A program made the translations under genes and the position numbers. From Cristatella mucedo (taxonomy: Eukaryota > Bryozoa > Phylactolaemata > Cristatellidae), in assembly GCA_009760855.2 (NCBI GenBank), contig WPIO01000008.1, positions 10,375,001 through 10,435,000 of the forward strand: a DNA stretch of 60,000 nucleotides, written 5' to 3'. The notes below the pieces were generated by a model, which was not told the DNA's origin, did no database searches, and saw only the letters and a list, made by a program, of their open reading frames with translations. This document shows, in pieces, positions 32,536-45,850 of this stretch (position 1 is the stretch's first letter; every line of letters starts with the position of its first letter).

Positions 32536-32669
32536 AATAGTTGGTCGAGCGGTTAAGTTGCTTGCCCCGACTAAGGTCTTACTGACGTTGTGGGCTCGAG
32601 CCCTGAGGGATATATGAGCGCCTTAATAGAGATTAAGATCTCTTAAGGCGCTATACAAATGAATTAAAT
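32536..32669 (+). mobile_element. SINE family A copy
   Basis: TGGTCGAGCGGTTAAGTTGC (box A), GGGCTCGAGCCC (box B) and the tail GGCGCTATACAAATGAATTA. Confidence 0.8.
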
Positions 32670-32921
32670 TGTATAATGTACAACTCATACTGCCGTGTGC
32701 AAAATCTATGTTTCGTAAATAATCGCACTAATAAGTTATACTTTAGTTCACCTTTAATTGTCATTAAAATGTGAAGTTTTTCAGAATGCGATGCGTCTGA
32801 CTTTATTGTAAATCACTAGATGAGGTCGTTACGATATGGTATTAATCAGTTGTTCTATGGATTGATAAACCACAAATATTAATGCCTTCTCAATTCATAT
32901 CTTCTTGTAAAATGAAAATTA

Positions 32922-34400
32922 ATAATAATAATGCACTTGATAAAGCGCCCTCAGAGAACTCAATCTCTTTCTAGGTGCTTTACATTTGCTGCAAAGGGAA
33001 ACACGATTGAATGGTGAGTAATATCGCGCTTGATAAACAACATGAATAATATGGTTAGGCGTGACATGCACAGGGTCAGCATGCAAGTATGGCTAGTGGA
33101 AGCATATCAGCATGCATAAGTACATGAAGGACGAATCACAGGGGCCCACTAAATGTTGTCCTAAATAGGTGTCTTTAAGTTCTTTTTAAATGTGGTCCAG
33201 TCAGGGGATGTTCTGACGCAAGTCGGGAGTAAGTTCCAGGCTTTGGAAGCATACGAACTAAATGCGCGGTCTCCAAAGGATTTGAGGTTTGTACGACGTA
33301 TTTATACTGTTGGATTCCGAAAAGCAGGTGGTACGATGCTTGGCCTGATGGTAAAGTAGATCTGAGAGATAGGCTGGAGCCAAAGAATGAAGTGACCTAA
33401 AAGTGAACGACAAAACCTTGAAATCAATCAGTTGCTTGACTGATAGCCAGTGCAGGTCGGCGAGAAGTGGTGTACTTTGGCAACTGCGATGCTCACGACA
33501 GACAAGCTTGGCTACCGAGTTTTGCACCAGCTGCAATCGCCTGGTCGCTCATGCTGGTAGGCCAGTAAGCAGTGAGTTGCAGAAGTCGAGGCGGGATGTC
33601 ACGAATGCATGGACCAACTTGGACGTGGTATCCTTATCTAAACAAGCCCGAATTCTAGCAACGTTATTTAGCTGAAAGTAGGCAGACTTGACTGTGGAGC
33701 TGATGTGGTCGTCTAACGAGAGGTCACTTGGGAACATTACACCTAGATTTCGAGCTTATTCGATAGGAGATATGCTGGCAGAGCCAATTTTGAGCGGCAG
33801 CCTTTCCAATTTCTGAATCAGACTTGGTTTGTCCAAAACTAGCAAGTTAGTTTTATCATCGTTTAGTTTTAGAAAGTTCGCTGCCATCCATATGCGGATG
33901 TCATGAACACATGCAGCAAGTGAGTTGAGAGAATTCGAGGTGCTCGAATGCTGGGAGGGATCAAAGTAAAGGTACAACTGAGTGTCACGCGCATAGAAGT
34001 GAAAGCCTAGATTGTGCCTGGCAATCGTATCAGCAAGAGGGAGAGTATAAACCGTGAAAAGAAGCGGACCTAGCACGGAGCCCTGCGGTACCCCATATTT
34101 CAGAGGTACCTCGGATGATCTTCGTTCATTTACGTCAATACTCTGGATTCTGCCAATGAGATTGTACCTGAACCATTACAGAGCAGTGCCAGTGATGCCC
34201 AGGCGAGATGAGAGGCGCTCTAGAAGAACTTTGTGATCGATAGTATCAAAAGCTGCCAAAAGATCGAGCAAAACAAGCAGAGACACTCTACCTATGTCTT
34301 CATCGTTGTACACCCTAAGCAATGGTGACTGTGGAGGGATTAGCTCTATAGCCAGACTGGAACTTGGTAGTAAGGTTTGAATTGACAAAGCAAAAGTATA
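32922..34400 (-). mobile_element. L2/CR1-like LINE, longest copy in the window, inactive
   Basis: On the minus strand this carries reverse transcriptase from motif A (VLLDLLAAFDTIDH) through GVPQGSVLGPLLF to the C-terminal region (LQLVQNSVAKLV, HWLSVKQLIDFKVLSF) and the 3' tail with terminal ATT repeats at 32924. The catalytic YADD box reads YARD (in HFYARDTQLYLYF), which removes one of the metal-binding aspartates. Frame breaks occur near 33.55 and 33.75 kb. The 5' half, including any endonuclease, is missing. Confidence 0.88.
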
Positions 34401-34660
34401 ATTACCTTAGCCTTAACCCCAACAGTTGAGTTTAATTCGTTCTGCCAAAGTGGATACATTACATTGGATGCATAAAATGGCATCCTAAAACGGCATTTCA
34501 AAGACTTCACGCATCCGACAGACGTATTTTTCAAAAATATAGCCAATGGTATCATCAAGACATGGGTGAAAAGCTGCTCTTTGGAAGCGTCTCTTCAGTA
34601 CCGCATCTTCCTCCTGTTGTATCGGTTCATCTCTGAGAGTATTACAGCAGCATCAAGACC

Positions 34661-34800
34661 GTGCTGGTTTGGTCCTGTGGTTTGATGCTCACTCCGACCA
34701 AGGTCTATCCGAGGTCGTGGGCTCGACCCCCGTGGCATATTTGAGGCACCTGAATAGAGAGATTGAGTTCTCTTAGGGCGCTATGCAAATGAATTATATT
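34661..34800 (+). mobile_element. SINE family A copy
   Basis: GTGCTGGTTTGGTCCTGTGG head, box-B-like GGGCTCGACCCCC, and the shared tail GGGCGCTATGCAAATGAATT. Confidence 0.8.
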
Positions 34801-36449
34801 TAATATTTATATTTAATGCTGGGTGCTATGATGTATTATGAGTTCTGCTGGTAGGTCATGGGACACTTTCAAATAGTGACATTCTTTATGGGTCTCCAAG
34901 GCAGTTTTTGAAGTTTTCTGTCTATCTTCACCTTTGAATCAGCAGGGACCATGATGCTTTCAATTAATTGCCTTGATTGGCCTCAGCAGACCGAAAGTAA
35001 CCGTTGAAAGTAGGAGCAATTGGTGATCTCCAGAGAGGTACTAATGCCACTACTGCACATTAAATTGACCTTACGTTAAAAATGTGTCACACCTCCAGAG
35101 AAGTAGTCGGCAGTCTTAGAGTACCTTCAAAACCTCTTCCACAGCTCTCCTCTTCCATACCTTCCTGTCTAAGGCACAGGTTATAAGGCCGGTGACTTTG
35201 TGGGGCCAAGATAGAAAGGATAACCGATTGCAGTTTATTTTCCGATTAGCTCGCTACTAAGGAGAAAGCAGTTTGGAGCAAGTGATTCGGGTCTTCCTTG
35301 GCAGTTATGAAGTGAAAATGTGTGGAGAGGGTTGAGACTTTACTTAATACCTACTGTACAAATGGCTGCAGGATGTCCTCGTCCTTGATGCTTATTTGAT
35401 AAACTTAATGAGACATGGAGATGAGCGAGGCGAGCGCTCCTACCATGACCTAGTGAATTTTAAAATGCTGCTACCAAATACTGTAAGAAAAACATGGTGG
35501 GAGACGACATCGGGAAATTGTTGGATCGAATCGATTTGTAGTTTAGGCGTAAATTTAATCGTTTTAGTCCTAAAACTGCTCATTTTGAATATTCTATGGT
35601 TATTGTGCGTATCTTTAGTCTAAATTAATGTTTATTCTAATAAATGGGTTTTTTCATCAATATAAATGTGATCCAAAAAATGTTGGTCACAAAAGAAAAA
35701 ACTGGAAAATAATGGCCATGCTTTGTACTTTTGATTCAAAAGCTCTCCCAAGACAATACTTACTACACAGGAACAAAAAATAGCATTATATATCGTAACG
35801 GTAGTAATGTGAGTGCGAAAAACACTATGACCTTGAAGGTAGGGGTTTAGCCCGGTAGACCAACAGCTAGTGGCCCAGAAGCATATTGGAATAAGTCAGG
35901 AGAGTGACCTTTTAAAATAAAGACTGTCTGTCATAAGAAGGGAAATTGCCGGACGGAATTGCGATGAAAAATAATATCATAATAATGAAGATCAGGTGGA
36001 GATTGTATATAACCACGGTGCAAGGGGAAAAGAGCAAAAATAGACGAACGGATGATAGATCGAAACGACAGCCGTCGGGAGCGTGACAATATGCCAATAT
36101 GAAGTCCTCGGGGAATGCTGTGACCAGCAATCGCAATCGGAGGTCAAGTATTGCCTAGTGAATCCTGTTCACTGCGACCGCCGCTTAGATGCTTGGCGTT
36201 GCCTGCCCCTCTGAGCGTGCTCTAGGTGCCAGAATATTGCTATTGCGGATCCCCCATTACAGTGCGTCGTGGACCCGCAGCCGCTCTCAACGGATCGACT
36301 TTCGAATCGATTGAAATCTCAGCTGCTTATCGATGTAATGCAGTTCGCACCTACCGCTCAGACATTAAGCAAACGCACGGGGGGGGGGCGATCAAAGCCG
36401 TGAAGCGGCGCGTGCAAAGTGAGTCAAGAAAGACAGCGAGAAATAGAAA
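34801..36449. other. Unassigned DNA
   Basis: A 75-codon frame at 35396-35623 and others look random. There is no recognised repeat apart from possible diverged copies. Confidence 0.35.
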
Positions 36450-36545
36450 GAGTTTAGACGTGGTATCCTTATCTAAACAAGCCCGAATTTTAAGAATGTT
36501 ATGTATCTGAAAGAAGACAGCCTTGATTTCGGAGCTGATGTGGCC
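36450..36545 (-). mobile_element. Short internal LINE fragment
   Basis: On the minus strand it encodes HISSEIKAVFFQIHNILKI and ACLDKDTTSKL, matching the 33.6 kb LINE. It is flanked by unrelated sequence on both sides. Confidence 0.65.
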
Positions 36546-36724
36546 TGTGCATAAATCAGTGCTAGTCACTTAATAGAGCTCCCGCTAACCAATGGCCCTG
36601 GGTGTGTTTTGTGCTTTTGCACGCTAGTCTAAGCCCGATATTTTAGAGCTTTTGCATAATTGTCTCAATACGATACGCAGTACAGCATTAACGTTTGTTT
36701 ACTGCTTCTCATTCACCGATCTCT

Positions 36725-36776
36725 CAAGCACTCGGATGGAGATTTATTTCTTTTAGGGCACTATACAAGCCATCTA
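36725..36776 (+). mobile_element. SINE family A tail only
   Basis: AAGCACTCGGATGGAGATTT then GGGCACTATACAAGC; the tRNA head is missing. Confidence 0.5.
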
Positions 36777-37264
36777 TTTTCTTATTATAATTGTATGCAC
36801 TGCAAAGTAGTAGTGCACTGGCTATACAGTTATAAGCAACCCATATTCGTTACACGAATACTTACTACTCTCGTCATGTCTAGACTGGCAGGCGAATGCT
36901 TGACATCCAACGAGCTAGTCACAGGAAGTTTACCAGCTCATAAAAGAAGGCAATAAACTGATGTAGCAACGCTGCCTATCGAGAATCACGAGACAGACTT
37001 AAAACCCGAATACTGAACCCCTTCGACTGCTGAGCCTCTTGTCCATGCTTGAGCCGCCTGCTCTCGTCGGCGACTAATTGAAGGTGATAATATTGCTGAT
37101 ACTACCTACAGCGAATCTGCAAGTCTCAAAGTGCCCCGTAAGGCTTTCTGATAGAGCTAATGAGTTCGTCGTTGCAAGCTAAGTGCAGTAGGAAAGCGCG
37201 TGCAGCTGCAATTCCTGCTGACCACGATGCTCTGTTCTAGAACCAAATTCGTTACTAGAACTCG

Positions 37265-39415
37265 CAGAGGCGTAGCGAGGGGTTCGCAGGTGCAATAATT
37301 GTCCCCGAATGCCAATGCCACGGGGCCCCAAAAGCAAAATGGAGTGTGCATATTTTTTTTAAGTTTTTCATGAGAGAATACCAATCTTAATTTCCCGAAA
37401 ACCCTTATTTCAATTGACTTGACTGTTGCTGGCTTAGCTAGTTAAGCACGTTTACAGACTTAGACCAAGCTGTAGCTTGACGCTCTGGTAGCACACACGC
37501 GACGGCACGGAAACACCGAGGGGGCTTTAGCGGCACGTCGGCTCACTATATTTCACCTAACATATAAATGAATTATTCTCCTTTAGAAAAAGATCGTTCC
37601 TACAGATGTTAGCCTGGGAATAGGGCAGTTGCACGTACGACCCAGGCCGTTGGTTCGAGTATGTCAATTCCCCAGCTCCCAATGCCGTCATAGATAGTTG
37701 CCGTCTACCTACTGCTGAGGCTTTTTAGATAATTCTGTTAAACCAGCTCAGATGCACTTTTTAGATTTATATATACGTGTACATATATCTCGATTTAATT
37801 TAAATATCACAATAAGAGACCTGAATCCTTGTCCAGGCACTTTAAGCAGTAGATGGTCTTTACAATCCGGTCATTTGCTTTCAGAACTTTAGATCCTGCC
37901 GCTCATTATCTGACTTCAGCAGCTCACCTGTCTGAGCTGGGCACCAACTGCCCTCAGCGTCTGCTTGCCCCATCATGCCTGTCACAGGCGGGCTCTGTCT
38001 CGCCATGAGCTAGCCCGGCGGTGCTACGCCGCGTCAAGGGCGAGCGAGCGCCGTGGCAGAGCACCGACATACTATTAGACCGCACAAGATAGGCTTACTT
38101 AACTTGGCAGTGCTACGACAACGCAGCAGTCATGTCTGGCCACTTGTCATGTGTCCAAAAGAGAATACTGTGAAGACACGAGCAATTTTCGTAGACTATG
38201 ACAACCACAGTTTGACCCTTGCAGGAGTTCATGCTGCAAGTCAAGATTCCGCTATCATTACCTTTTTTGGAACAATAGAGAGCACTTACCTGTTATTTTC
38301 AAGATCAACTCTGAGATAGGAAGAATTGAAGAAAGTCTTAGCCATCACTGTCAAACGGATTCTGCAGCAAGGGGAGCGCAAGAGTGGAGGCTGTGAAAGA
38401 TATCAGTGATAGACTGAACAGCATTGTAGGTATTTTGGAGTAACTGTCTAAGGACGCAGGTGGAACAATTCAGATAAGAAGGAAGCTGGCAGTCTCCTAC
38501 ATTGTATTTTGAACCTTAACTTTTTTGCTCTGTTGCCATTTTGGTACAGTATTTTAAGGAAGATTGGCCGTTTTCAGAAACGACTGCAGGATTCAAAGAT
38601 AAACTTCAAAGACGCATCGTGTGATCTCCACTCTCTTGAGATTGAGCTGTCAAGACTTTGAGAATACTTGTGCCAATAATCACTACTAGATGCCAAAAGA
38701 AGATGTGAATTGTGGAGAGTTGCAGTTGAGCGAAGAATCCGCCGAAGGACACATGTGCCTGAAGAACTCTATCAAGATTTTGGTCTCGCGGCAATTGAGG
38801 AGATTTCAAGAATCATGAAGGGCAGCATAAACTATCTCCGACAAGAAATTACAACTAATTTTTCCTTGCTCACGGATCTTGATGCCAAATTTTGTTTCTT
38901 GTTGGAGGTTAAACAGCTTTTGAGGACACTTGATCAGACCAAACCCAGTCAGCAATGTTTAAATCTTGGAGGTTTCTAGTGTTCAGGTGCTGATGGAACA
39001 GAGCTGTGCAACAAAGTATGACTTTAAAATGCTTCTTGCCACACTTCACGATCCTGTATCAAAGACCCCCCTGGAACTCGCGTCTTTCATTGTCAGTTAT
39101 GGAGATGTGTTTCCTAATTTGAGAGTTGCCTTGCAAGTTCTTCTCACCATATCTGTGTCAGTTGCCAGTTGTGAACTTTATTATAGCAAGCTGAAGATAA
39201 TCCTGTCTTTCAGAGTATCAACGGGGCAAGATCGGCTCTCTAATTTGACCTTGTTAGGCATAGAGAGAGAAATACTGGAAAAAGTTTACTTTCAGACTGC
39301 AATAGACCAGTCTGCCACGTTCAAGGACAAAAAAAGCACTCAAGTTAAAGCTGTGATAGCTACCTTGTACTTGTACTCAATCAATAAAACTTTCTTCACT
39401 CGATATGCCTGCTAG
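37265..39415 (+). mobile_element. hAT DNA transposon copy B (ZMYM1-like type), decayed
   Basis: Starts with CAGAGGCGTAGCGAGGGG, the usual 5' terminus of this hAT group. The transposase is in pieces: CYDNAAVMSG (about 38111-38140), VDYDNHSLTLAGVHAASQ with FFGTIESTYLLFSRST (to 38319), a middle part (38710-38979), and the C-terminal dimerisation (hATC) region LTISVSVASCELYYSKLK... RLSNLTLLGIE (to 39415). Frameshifts separate these pieces, so it is inactive. About 400 bases at 37555-37955 are absent from copy A and contain a SINE B copy and an apparent LINE tail, so other elements have inserted into it. The 3' inverted repeat was not found. Confidence 0.8.
37607..37760 (+). mobile_element. SINE family B copy nested in hAT copy B
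   Basis: ATGTTAGCCTGGG head, GGTTCGAGTATG box B, body GCCGTCATAGATAGTTGCCG, and end TGCTGAGGCTTTTTAGATAA. It lies within the block absent from hAT copy A. Confidence 0.6.
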
Positions 39416-39786
39416 CGTGTGGTTTTTGCATTTCTTCTGTAGCGGAGCTATTTTGCAGCCATTTTTGACAAAGGGGGCGTCATTTGTAGCTTTTTCCGTG
39501 GACGCTGAAGGGTCTCACTACGACTCAGCCTCGCAAGCTTGACAAGTAGAGGTGGGAGGAGCTAGCTGGCAGTGTGATGACGGTCCGACCGAGACGTGAA
39601 CAGCTGAGCGAAGTTGGCCAGAAACTGCGAGCGACAGTTCGCTAGAATCGACGGCGCAGCCCTCACGCCTCTGTTGACGCGAGCGATCGTTGATGGTTCA
39701 CGGGACTTAAGTTAGGTTACAACTATTTATTCCGCCAGCGTGGGAGAGATAAGAGAGACAGACAGAAACGGAGACAGGGAGAGATA

Positions 39787-40062
<276 letters not shown>

Positions 40063-40499
40063 AGACAGAGAAAAGTTCCAATCAGACCAAACGGCAGGCA
40101 GAGAATAATGCGTCCGCTCAGCCCAAGTGGGGGGAGTCTTCTTCGTCTCACAGCTTGCAAGCAATTAGGTAGCCAGCAGTTGCTACACCTCCACCTCAAG
40201 CGGCAAGGTCCTGCAACAAAAGGGGGAGGTCAATCACAGCGACTGAGCACCGTTGGCTCGGCTGCTCGACCGCGAGCGAGCAAGGCAACGCCTTCCCCCC
40301 ACCCTACTGCGTTTGCTAGCCAATCTCAAAGTTCTGGTTGCCTTACATCCGGCGACGAGGGCGGGGCGGCAGGCGACACCGCAGGAGGACTTGCCCCTCT
40401 GGGGACTCTCCGCCCCGCTCAGCGCTGCAGCGATTGGCGGTGGGGAGAAGGCATGAGTGGGAAAGTGTAACACATACCGATCGAAGCTTTAAAAAATTT
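40063..40499. other. GC-rich unassigned block
   Basis: Short overlapping frames on both strands without domains; lies between the AG array and SINE B. Confidence 0.3.
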
Positions 40500-40650
40500 A
40501 AGATTATTCAACAGCCTCATTGTATAGCGGCAGAAGAGACTTTACGGCTTTCCACGCCGCTTGCATAAAGGATCGACCACTGCAGGGCTCGAACCCACGA
40601 CCCGGCTCGTCAAGAGCGAGTAGCTTACCCCTAAGCTAAGAACCAGCGGC
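40500..40650 (-). mobile_element. SINE family B copy
   Basis: The minus strand has CTTAGCTTAGGGGTAAGCTA (box A region), GGGTTCGAGCCCTG (box B) and the end CGCTATACAATGAGGCTGTT. Confidence 0.75.
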
Positions 40651-41211
40651 ACTTTACCGCCCGGTTTCTTTCCGGTGGCTTGCTTAACGACCAGGAATTG
40701 AAAGGAAAATGCAGGCGCGATTAATCGCCCACCTGACGGGCGAGCTCTCTCCAAGGCAGCACAACTGCGTTCTGCTGCACCTTCGACACTCCTTTGACCG
40801 CAAACGCGGCGCTCGTAGCCGTGCGAGCCCTAGCTAACTCGCGACAATGCTGGCGCCTCGAAGTGGGGCTATCGCCGCGAAGATGCGGCCCCTATACGTG
40901 GAGGTTCGCCGATGGTAGCATAGCCTGGCAGCAAGGAAGAGCGGCCGCACCTTTCGGCGAGACGGAAGCATTGCAGTCCGCCAAGTTGCTAATGCTCGCG
41001 TTGAACATGTTTGCGTATTTAGCGAATGCACTAACAGCAAATTTCTTCTATGGTATGAAATTCTGTTCGAGTCTTCGTGCAAATGTCCACCCAGATGGAA
41101 AGTCTTTGGAAAGATCAGGAAATGCTTTTACATGTTGCATTGCATTGCCTCGAGTATGATGGGGCCAAATTTAGAGCGGTTCTGCATATGTACGTTCGTA
41201 AAAATGCATAC

Positions 41212-41212
<1 letters not shown>

Positions 41213-41242
<30 letters not shown>

Positions 41243-41248
41243 CTGTAT

Positions 41249-41305
<57 letters not shown>
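41213..41305. repeat. (AT)n array
   Basis: About 93 bases of AT dinucleotides interrupted once by CTGTATAGG. Confidence 0.97.
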
Positions 41306-41307
<2 letters not shown>

Positions 41308-42003
41308 GCGGCTAGCTTCAACATAATTCTCATCCGAAATAAGTACTCAGCTGGCGCTCGCTCCCTGCTACGGGTCGTTGTGCGAACGCCGCAAGGTTAC
41401 CCGACAACAGGAACTGCCGACCGCACAGACTGTTTAGTCCTGCGTGTTATGTGGCGCGTTGACGTTTACGATTTTGCCATCGTCTCTGCGCCCGTTCTGC
41501 GTGCATGCTTCGCTTTTAGCCAAGTTCTCTACAGGCATCTGAGACCATCCTTAGAAGTCAAGATGCCGTCCGCAGACAATATCTAAATTTGAACTCTGGT
41601 GATAGTAACAATTAAATTTGTATTGCACCCTACGAGAAAGTAATCAAGTTCTTGGCATTTTAGCAAAGGGAGCATGTCGATTGGGTTGTGATAACATTGC
41701 AGCCATTACACTCTTTTTTCCTGCATTGTACGTGCTTGTATGAATGAATCGTACAAAATTTCCATCATCGTGCACTTGTGCAGAGAACATTGATTGAACC
41801 CTGGAGGAGGGTATTAATGTCTATTACCAGCTTTGCTACGTCCCTGCAGACATCGAAGAGACCAAAGGAATTCAAGATTCACCAAAGAAATTTTTCAATG
41901 GCCTGCATAACAATAAGACTACAGAATGGAAAATATCCGATGGAATGGCAGTACCAAACCATGGAAAACCGTGAGCTTAGGCTGGAGCTAGATGGTTGAT
42001 GTA

Positions 42004-43010
42004 CGTGTACCGCCCTCAGAAAGCTTAATCTCTTTTTAAGCGCTTTACATATGCTGCAAAGGAAGCTGCGTGGAAAGGTCATTTCAGAATAGGGCACTTT
42101 TATTTTGTGCGGATTCAACTGAACAAAAGCTGGCAGAGCCAACGGTGAGCGTTAGCCTTTCCAATTTCTGAATCACGTTGGGTTTGTCCATAACTAGTAG
42201 GTTGGTTTTATCCTCTTTCAATTAAAAGAATTTGCTGCCATCCATGTTCATCCTTACATGCAGTAGGGAAGTTGAGACAATTCGACGTGCTGCAGGGCTG
42301 GGAGAGACCAAAGCAAAGGTACAGCTGATTGTCGTCCGCATACAAGTGAAAGCCTTGATTGTGTAATGACACCGGCAAGAGGGAGAGTATAAACCGTGGA
42401 AAGAACCGGACCTAGCACGGAGCCACGAAGTACCCCATATTTCAGAGGTTCTTCTGATAATCTTTGTCTCTTCACAGCAATACTTTGGAGTCTCCCACTG
42501 AGATAGGACCTCAACCATTGCAATGCAGTGCCAGTGGTGCCCAGGCGAGATGAGAGGCGCTCAAGAAGGACTCGGTGATCTATAGTATCAAAAGCTGCCG
42601 AAAGATCGAGCAAAACAAGCAGACAGTCTCTACCTAAGTCTGCATTCCTAAGTAGGTCGCTGTACACCCGAAGCGATGCTGACTCTGCGGAGTGATTAGC
42701 TCTAAAGCCAGACTGGAACACTCTAGCAAGGTTTGAAGTTTCAATATATGAGTTCATCGGGTCTGCCTTTCTGAACGCTGCTTTTCTGAATGCTTTTTCA
42801 AGCGTTCGCTTAGTAGACCTAGCTACTTGAATGCCTGCGGTAAACCATAGGCCATCTGGGCGAGGGCACACGGTGCGCTAAGTCTGTGGCGAAAGCTCGT
42901 CTCGAATATGTCACCTAGTGTCGTGTAGTAGCAATCTACTTGTGATGACAGGTCAGTAGGTGCTCGGATCCGTTCCGGTCGCAGGAGACCGGGTGCCTTC
43001 TGAGCGATGC
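42004..43010 (-). mobile_element. L2/CR1-like LINE fragment with reverse transcriptase
   Basis: Encodes SGFRANHSAESASL, LVLLDLSAAFDTIDHRVLLE and a GSVLGPVLSTVYTLPLA block on the minus strand. The segment after motif B is joined almost directly to the 3' tail (42004-42080), so the YADD and C-terminal regions are largely deleted or scrambled at about 42080-42370. Confidence 0.85.
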
Positions 43011-43029
43011 CGGCGTCGTTGCCGGCCAC

Positions 43030-45735
43030 TCTACCGGGGTGCTCGTGCGAGAACTTTGGGCGAGTAAAGTACAGCTGAGGTCGGCGGATTCAGCAAACTC
43101 GCTGCCGATGAAGACCAGAAGAGGCTACTATCCTCTATCCTCATTGCAGTGGGTAACTCAGGATTAAGGCAGCCGCTCGTATGAACGCATGCGGCCAGTG
43201 TGCAGTTACCCTGCTCACCCCCAAGGCGATCGACTGACGCGCCACCAAAGCGCCACAGCAATGTGACGTCAGATTAAGTGGCGCCCTCGGCCGAACGAAC
43301 GGCTGGCAGGGCAAGAGCGAGGAACGCGGGAAGTGAGCGGCGAGGCGCCACCAACCAGCGCATCTCTAGCTGCCATCGAGACGCGGAGCGGCGGAGCGAC
43401 CCGAAAAATACTCCATCGGCCCTCGGTTTCGCAATAGTCCTTCGTCGGCTATCGCGGCACGACACGCTTTGCCCCGACCTCCTCTGCACCCGCGCCGCCA
43501 TTTCTTCTCGCCGAAAATAGCACGCCATCAGTCTGGGCCAGGTAGCCAGCCGGGCATTCCTTGGACGGATAGGGTCGCATTAACCGCTGCACGCGGCTTC
43601 CACCGCCCGCGTACGCCCACACTTTCGCCCCCATCCCACCTAGCGGGTGGGGGCGAAGCGAGCCTCACTGCATTCGAACCCTCGAGTGTGACGCCACTTG
43701 TGGCGCCGAGGCCGCTCCCCTCCGGCCACTTTCGTCGTCGTCGCCGCCGGCCTCACCGAACCGGTTCACTCCTGTAATCCCACACTTCTTCACTCCTGTA
43801 ACCCCACACCGCTTCACGCTGCAGCTGTGCAATCTCGTTATTGCGTTACGGCTGAGCCGGTCAATTTCCGACCTCCTCGACTTTGATCGCTCCGCAAGTG
43901 GACAGACGCCGGAGCATCGAATCTCCGCTTAATTTAGCAGCACCGGCTGCCTTGAATTATCGAGTGCACCGAGCTGGCTGAGCCGCCGCCGCAGCCGGCG
44001 CCTCGAGGCACCGGCTGCGGCGGCACCTTCGCCGCGCTACCGAGCGCCCGCTCCCGCTCCGCCTTCGTTCTCGCCCGCTGGTCATCACCCGTCTTCCCGA
44101 GCCCGCCCAGTCGAAACTGTGCTCTTTTTATGGAACGCGATCCTGTCGACGGATGCAAAGTGGCGGGCGGGTGCGAAAAATCCGAAGGGGATTGAAATTG
44201 GCTGCACGAAAAAATCTCGCAGCAGCAGCAGCTCGGAATCAGGCGGCGACGAGCGGCGGGTGCAGTCTGCAGGTGAAAGTGAAAGCTCAGAGCATCGCGC
44301 CACGCTGGGAAACCGTTCAGGGACTATCGTCAAATTCGACGAGCTTGTTCTCGTCGACACTTGGATTAGGCACCTACTACGAGGAGCGCGATTTGAATGC
44401 GAAAAGAAGAAGCAATAGCCGACGCTCCGTACACGCGCAGGTAGGAAGCCACGGAGACCTGCGTTTAAAGTACTCAAACTGAGCTGCAGAGCATACCCGC
44501 AAGTCAATACGGGACCACCGAGGCTTTGAATGAGGCTGTACGTAAACTGCCAGATCTCCTACTTCATTTCCGGCGGAAGAGCCTGGCGAGCTGGCGAGAC
44601 CTTCGGAGGTGGCGAAAGCTTAGCAATCCCCACCTGCTTGGTTCGCACAGCATTTAGCCGTCTCTCTCGTACGGTTTCTGCGCGCTGGGCGTCCGAATTC
44701 AGTTGCATCCTGCGTGTCGCCCTGCCGGCAGCTTTTCACCACCGCCGTCCGGAGCGCTCTAGTCCCAAGCGTTCATTGAGCGGCTGAACTTCCTTTCGTC
44801 CGGTGGACGATTTGGCACCGACTACCAGACGCTGATCGTGGCAGGATGCTGACAGCGGACAGCAGCTTCTTGCAGCGGTCGTGGCCGAGCGAGTACGTAG
44901 GCTGTCGGTCTCCACCAAGTAAACGAAGACAGTGCAGCTGGTGGGTAAAATTTAATTTCAAAGGCAGCGACTCCGCAACGACCGGTCCTGCGGTCCACGA
45001 AAGTCTGCTTTTCGACGCTTGCACGCGCCCTTTCGCAAAACCAGCCAACCGCACGTTTTTTCCGATCTTGTGACTACTTTAAAATCCGACTTCTCTTGAC
45101 GAGTAGGCGCCACCGCAGCTTAGTTCGAAGGCTTTGCCCGTGGAGCAGACTACCAGGCATGCAATCACATTGCATGTGTGCACTCTTTTACCGTAAACGA
45201 GCCCTCATATTAGAAGAAAAAACAGCCACACTCGGGAGCGGTTGTAATCACACTTACCCGATAGCGTCCAGTCGGCGTCCTGTTGTGGTCAAGTCTCATC
45301 AAAAGCAGCCGATGGAGCTCTAAAAGTGCCAGCGCCTGTTATGGCGGCCCTCTGCTGCCGTCTATAACTAAAGAGCCTTCCGGAAAAGTGATATCGGCCG
45401 TGGCAGCGACAATCACTTCAATGCCAGCAGCACCCAGGCACATTCATGCTATAAATGAGATCGACATCTGCTACGGCGACTGACAAACTGAATGCCTGTC
45501 TTGAAGGCGTTAAAACCTAAATGTGGGCCAAATGTTTTAAGATAAACGCCTAAAAAATCTACCTCTACTCAGAGGACGCCCTAAACGCATGAGACTTAGT
45601 TCTTGTAGGCTGTAGTACTGCGGTGCGACCGCCGGTCGTGAGCTCGTTATTTTCGCGTCCTCTTTGACGGCTACTTTGGCGCCTGATAGATTTTATTGAA
45701 AAATGATCTGTAAAGCTGGCCATAATTTTAATATA
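43030..45735. other. Unassigned, partly CpG-rich region
   Basis: 43.25-44.9 kb is CpG-rich (GCCGCCGC near 43985). Frames up to 140 codons lie on both strands but none shows a known domain, and they overlap one another. It could hold promoter or 5' exon sequence. 44.9-45.7 kb is featureless. Confidence 0.3.
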
Positions 45736-45850
45736 ATGTATCTCCGTCTGTAACGCCACAAAGACTGTGTGGGCGTTACGCAGGAGAGTTGTGTACGGCG
45801 CACTCACAGCCTAAGCGGCTTTCGGTACAAGCGTTCGGGAGGAGATCGAA
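45736..45850 (-). mobile_element. Repeat family C copy, 3' part
   Basis: AATGTATCTCCGTCTGTAAC, GTGTGGGCGTTACGCAGGAG and CACAGCCTAAGCGGCTTTCG match the 3' half; the rest is missing. Confidence 0.65.
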
